DNA from: Moniliella sp. 'wahieum'
Taxonomy: Eukaryota > Basidiomycota > Moniliellomycetes > Moniliellales > Moniliellaceae
Length of the DNA stretch: 64,000 bases
Direction of reading: 5' to 3'
Assembly: GCA_003971905.1 (NCBI GenBank)
Contig: RSEE01000043.1
Coordinates: 1 to 64,000, forward strand
In this document: piece by piece, positions 59,476-64,000 of the stretch
Layout of the letters: each line of letters opens with the position of its first letter
Position numbering within the stretch: the stretch's first letter is position 1
The notes under the pieces: model-generated
The model's input: the letters and a program-made list of their open reading frames with translations, nothing else
Told to the model about the DNA's origin: nothing
Databases searched by the model: none
Position numbers and translations under genes: made by a program

Positions 59476-60817
59476 ATGCAGCTCACCAACTTCCTCGCCC
59501 TTTCGGCTGTGCTTGGCGCGCTGGCCGTGTCCGCTCAGCCCACCTCCCCCATGGGGCAGGAAGTCGCGATGAAGCGCGGCCCTCGTGGTAACCTTCTTGA
59601 CTCGAACGGCCATGTGTCGTACGAGAAGATTGCCAAGGAGGTCGACCATCTGCGGTCCAAGTATGTCCGCAACATGAAGAACTACGAGGCCAACACCGGC
59701 TCCAAGCATGCGATGGACGCTCTCCATCTGCTCTCCCCTGCCCAGCGTCGCGGCACGGCACCGTGTCTCTCACTGACACGCAGAACCAGGAGCTGTGGTC
59801 GGTAACATTGGCTTCGGCACGCCTGTGCAGCAGATTCCCATTGGTATGTTCTTCTCCTGTCTTCTTTTTTCTGGGTGTTTACTAACTTTGCAATTGAGCG
59901 CTACAGACTTTGACACGGGTTCGTCTGACACGCTCGTCAACCCGTCCGCCTACACACCGTCCAAGTCGAGCACCTCGAAGGACACTCATACCACCTTCCA
60001 GGACTCGTACGGCGACGGCACCACGGCCTCGGGCGAGGTCTACTCTGACAACTTAGCATCGGTGGTCTGACCGCGAACACGGCGTACATTGGCCTCTCGC
60101 AACAGCAGTTCATCAGAACGAGGTACGAGCCAAGGCATCAGCGGTATGGCCTTCCCCTCCCTGGCCTCCTTCCAACAACTGAGCCCTACTTCTTCTCTCT
60201 CATCAAGGCCAACGCCGTGGATGCCAAGCGTTCCAGATGAAGCTTCGCAAGCAGGTTCCACCCTCACTCTGGATCGGCCAGCCAGGCGCTAGCTACACTC
60301 CTGTCACCGATGCCGCTTACTGGTCTGTCTCGGGTCGATCAGCCACGGTTCGTCGCATAACTCTACCTCGTCTTCCACTTCCGCAGACCCGTCGCCAGTT
60401 TTGGTTCAGGCTCGGGCTCGTATGGCAGTGGTTCGGGCTCCACTGGTGCTGGATCCGGCTCCGCAGGCTCTGGTAGCGGAGCCAGGTTAACGGCATCATT
60501 GACTCTGGCACGACCCTCATTGTTGCCCTACGAGCGATGCCCAGGCGCTTTTCTCCGCCATGGGGCTCAAGACATCGAACCAGCAGGCCAACTGACTGCG
60601 ACCTACCCCTGCTCGCAGCAGCCTGATTGAGCTTCACCTTTGGCGGTAAGACCATCCCTCTGGGCGACACCACTTCGTTTGGCACTGCTTCCGACGGCTC
60701 GTGCGTGTTCGCTGGTGGGTGCAGACGTTGGCCGCTCTGGCTGGATTGTGGTGACCCGCTCTTCCAACAGACCACAGTCACCTTGATGTTGGTGGCAAGC
60801 GCGTTGGCTTCAACTAA
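59476..60817 (+). CDS. Secreted pepsin-type aspartic protease (A1)
   Basis: Starts at ATG 59476 with a signal peptide (MQLTNFLALSAVLGALAVSA), followed by a pro-region with KIAKEVDHLRSKYVRNMK. The mature enzyme has VVGNIGFGTPVQQIPI and, after a 63-nt intron (59844-59906; GTATGT donor, ACTAAC branch, CTACAG acceptor), the first catalytic motif DFDTGSSDTLV. Then come DSYGDGTTASGEVYSD and GISGMAFPSLA. A Gly/Ser-rich insert (GSGSGSYGSGSG and on, 60395-60486) precedes the second catalytic motif NGIIDSGTTLIV. The C-terminus has SCVFAGG, then GDPLFQQTTVTLDVGGKRVGFN and a stop at 60815-60817. About six frame breaks. Both catalytic aspartates are present. It is probably exported to degrade external protein. 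The Gly/Ser insert before the second Asp is unusual. Confidence 0.9.
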
Positions 60818-61782
60818 GCTAAGCACAACCCTCTCCCTTCCAAAAGAGGGGGGGTGATCAATGATCGACTCCTATCGGCTGGACCCCCCCCTCTTTTATC
60901 TCATGCTCTCTCTTTCCTTCCACCTTGCTTATCGTCTCCTACGACAACATATTCATGTGGTTGTTTTTACTGCGGGCTCAAATATTCTTCGCCTCCCTCA
61001 CATATACTAATCATGCACACTCTAGCTTGAGACAGCTTGACCGCAGTTCTCTCTTTTCATGACTCCTCCGCGCACAACTATTGCCAGCACAAAAGTAAAC
61101 GTACTATACACCGGTAATATATATCCAAATCACAGCTCTTTCAGACATATTGGAGACCATTTACTAGAGGAGTGGCCCGTCATCATGACGAGAGTTATCA
61201 GCACAAAATTTGGAGGCGAAAGGATGTGGAAGGGACCCATTTCCCTACTCAAGTTCGGCACACGCTACTTGGGTGTCGACCCAAATGAGATGATGAGATA
61301 CAAGAGCGAAGAGTTTTTTATGCGCACATCACGTACTAGCGGGGGGGGAGAAAATATATACGAACAAAGAGTTTGTTATTACCACAGTCAGAGGGAGGCT
61401 CACACAGGTAATTCAGGCTGCGGATGTGGATGCATGGCCCTGAATCAGATGGTTGTTCGATGACTACAAAGACCCGGCAAGCGAGTTGTTTGGGGCGAAG
61501 GAACCGAAAGGCAATGCCAATGGGTCGATTCACGAGTGCGCTTATAGTGTGACATGGATCTGGCATTGCAGGCGTGAGTACTGTAATAGGGTTGCGCACA
61601 GCTGCGCTGTGGCTGGCTGTGGGCAGGAGGCGGCAGGGGGCAGTGTGTGGGGCGGGAGTCTGTGCCCCTGCCGCACTAGCAGTCGGCGCTAAGCATTTGG
61701 CGCTGCCCCCCACGCCTCTATCCCCGCCCGTGCCCACCGCCACCACCTCCAGCCTGCGACCATCGACGATCGACCATTGGCC
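60818..61782. other. Intergenic region
   Basis: AT-richer from about 60880 to 61420. A 134-codon open frame (61059-61463) has no family I recognise; I do not call it. Confidence 0.5.
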
Positions 61783-63785
61783 ATGACCAGCCTCTGCCCA
61801 GCGACACGCCACCCCCCTGCCGCCTCTCCCCGCTCCGCGCTTCTCCCCGTTGCATCCTCCACCGTCCTGTCCTCCCCTGCCTCCACCTCCGCTGAGGACC
61901 GCTTCCGCTACCACCTCTCCCTCGAACTCCGCCGCCACGGCATCGAACCCACCCCGGCGCTTGTCGAGACAGCTCTGCGCACCCACGCCGCAAGCTTGGT
62001 ACATAGCCCCCGCTCGGCACCCCCCAGCAGTCCCCTCGACAAATCAGGCCCAAAGCTACGCCTTTTCCCAGCCCGACGAGAAGGCACCGCTGCCACTGTC
62101 TCAGCCGGCGTTGGCAACCCCAGCCCCGATGCCATCACCCGTAGCCCGCTCCCACCCCTTCTTGAATGGCACCATCCATTCCCAAGTCCTTTTCTTCCTG
62201 ACTTGGGCGAGAGTCAAATGGACTTGGAGCAGCATGGACAATGGGCTTGGGTCCAACATCTTCCATTCTTCACTTTGATCCCCTTTCCAGCAGGTCCTCC
62301 TCGTTCCCCCGAGCCTGAATCGAGTCGTAATGCGGATGAAGTGGCAGAACAGCCCAATCCTCCGCCATACAACATATTTCATTCCGTTACCCCCAAGACA
62401 GAAGACACAACGAGGAGGATATGGCCAGTTTTAGGTTCTACCAGGAACGTGACTCAAATGACTTTTGCCACAGGCCCGGAACCCATGTCGATCGACCTCA
62501 ACTGATTCAGATGAGCTTGGAGGAGCAAATCAATTTGGAATTACAGGTGCTTCAAGCGCTCCGGGAACAGACGATGCATACGCAGAATGCAGCCAACTAC
62601 ACGGCACCTGCCCCAGGTAATTCGACTTCCCCTACTCTCTTCAACCCCCTCTGTGACCATGAATACGAGACGAAAGTTGGTCCAGACAATCGTTCCACCC
62701 TCATTCCTTCTCGCCCTGGTCGAGGCACGCTGCTACCAATATGACTTCCCCTGGTATGAGAGGAATCCCGCCATCGATGGCCGCTTTGTCGGCTATAGAC
62801 CGACCGAGTGCGGAAGAATACAAGGCCATGTCATCCAAGGAAAAGCGGCAGCTACGCAACAAGATTTCTGCTCGCAACTTCCGTGAGCGAAGAAAGGAGT
62901 ACATTACTCACCTTGAAGATATTCTTGCGCAGCGGGACGCGGCAATTCAGCAGCTCCAGTCAATCAATGCTTCGTTGGTAGACGAAACCAGACACTGAAG
63001 GCGTTGCTAGTTCGGCACAATGTCGATCCTTCCTCTTTGTTGCCTGACACTCTTCGTACCTTCATGTCCCATTCTGGCTGGCCCACTATCTACGGTGCCT
63101 TCCGTCACCGCGGACTGTGCCCGTCACGCCCTCTCAACACCTTGACCGGCGCGCCTGCCAACAGGCAGTATGATGTGGTCAAGATTCTGACTTACTGCGC
63201 CGTACCAGGAAGCGTCCAAACACAGCTAGCATGTTGGAACCGCGTCGCTTATCACGTCAATTACCGGCAATGCAGACGGCGACCTTGTCTCAAGCTACAA
63301 CAACTACTCCCCCCCTTCCCACCCTCAACATCCCCACCTTGAGTTCCACTCCCTTCAATGCGTTCCGCTTGCTGGAGGCATCCTTGCCTCGTGGTCCGAC
63401 CCCATGGCCAGCCTCAAAGGATGACCTATCCTTCCTTCCACGTGCCCTCACCCGTGGAACCAACCTTTTTTTACCTCTTCCCAGGGCTCTTTCATCACCC
63501 CCAGCATGCAGGTGCATTCCATGTTTGCCCCACCGTTACCTCCGGGCCATTCGTCTTGACCAGGAAGCACAAACCCGACATCCTTGCCTCCTTGATCAGA
63601 CCTTTGATCATCAAGTCACTCTTGCTCGGCGACAGGCGGGGAAAATGTCCGAGGCCCATGCCCGGTCTGTTGCCTGCCACGCGGCAGCAGAGTGCATTGC
63701 AGATGCGATGGCCTGCCAAGAAGAGGGGGAGGAAGAGGGTTTGCCGTCGTATGCCCAGGCTCTGCGTTCACCCTTGTACAAGTAA
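61783..63785 (+). CDS. bZIP transcription factor
   Basis: The basic region is clear: RQLRNKISARNFRERRKEY (62850-62905) with the Asn and Arg contacts of bZIP DNA binding. A leucine-zipper helix follows (ITHLEDILAQRDAAIQQLQ, then INASLVDENQTLKALL after a one-base correction near 62987). The N-terminus from ATG 61783 is Ser/Pro-rich and contains RFRYHLSLELRRHGIEPTPA with LVETALR, a helical motif seen in some basidiomycete bZIP proteins. It continues through SLEEQINLELQVLQALREQ. The C-terminal ~250 residues are low-complexity and end LPSYAQALRSPLYK at 63785. Frame breaks near 62500, 62740, 62987 and 63230. Target genes are unknown. The siderophore pair and the aspartic protease are nearby, but there is no evidence that it controls them. 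Confidence 0.82.
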
Positions 63786-64000
63786 CCCCATCGCATGTTC
63801 TCACCCCCCCCCCCTTCTCTCTCAGCTGTTCACCTGGGAGTAAGGCCTATATACCGATTTTTATGTGTCTTGTCCTTTTGTATCCGTCTCGTCTTTTCGC
63901 GCTCTACTTGAGCTTTCCTTGAGCACCATAATTTTGGCTCCGTTCTATAGTATGCCTAATGGTTGTTTCTTGTCACTAAAACAACCTTGGCTCTAACCGA
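63786..64000. other. Downstream sequence to window end
   Basis: 3' region of the bZIP gene with a C run near 63805-63815; T-rich afterwards. No gene is seen in the remaining 215 bp. Confidence 0.5.

Noticed and set aside
61059-61463. 134-codon open frame in an AT-richer intergenic stretch
   Set aside because: No recognisable family, no intron or start context of note; probably chance.

Overview
The window is nuclear DNA from a fungus, most likely a basidiomycete; the phylum call is an inference. Supporting signs are short spliceosomal introns of about 50-130 nt (GTRNGT donors, a CTAAC-type branch site, CAG/TAG/AAG acceptors), a DASH kinetochore subunit (Ask1), fungal siderophore enzymes, a Pho85-type cyclin, and long Pro/Ser-rich low-complexity proteins. 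I recognise 22 protein genes. I see no tRNA, rRNA, CRISPR array or intact mobile element.

Layout. 0-10 kb: mitochondrial PDC E2 (+), a small one-membrane-segment protein (+), the arginine methyltransferase HMT1 (-), a Yippee-domain protein (-), a Vps23/TSG101 steadiness-box gene (+) and a homocysteine S-methyltransferase (-). 11.6-18.9 kb: a Mil1/TMCO4-like lipase (+) convergent with a Pho85-type cyclin (-). 18.9-25.5 kb: a 6.6-kb stretch with no recognisable gene and an AT-richer island. 25.5-33.3 kb: PEX39-like (-) divergent from LST8 (+), then SAH1 (-) and ASK1 (-). 33.3-36.4 kb: repeat-filled intergenic DNA. 36.4-43.7 kb: one very large, mostly disordered protein. 44.1-63.8 kb is gene-dense: Maf-type pyrophosphatase (+), mitoribosomal mS23 (-), Csn12/PCID2 (-), glutamine synthetase (+), queuosine-salvage QNG1 (-), a divergent siderophore pair (ornithine monooxygenase -, hydroxyornithine acyltransferase +), a secreted aspartic protease (+) and a bZIP factor (+).

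Two features dominate. First, almost every conserved gene is broken by one-base frame shifts, mostly losses and often in C/G runs, although the protein sequence is otherwise well kept. This looks like an uncorrected-read artefact, not gene death, so many CDS coordinates below are spans of one gene in several frames. Second, intergenic DNA carries many short tandem arrays with a 7-bp period. In most, each unit is a 6-bp palindrome (ATGCAT, AAGCTT, ACGCGT, ACTAGT or ATCGAT) plus one base. Eight of the 22 genes have such an array within 300 bp upstream of the start codon. I do not know of a description of this pattern.

Functional links: HMT1, SAH1 and the homocysteine methyltransferase are steps of the same S-adenosylmethionine cycle. 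The two siderophore genes carry out consecutive steps and share a 1.6-kb divergent intergenic region. LST8 (TORC1/2) and glutamine synthetase are both nutrient-linked but not adjacent.
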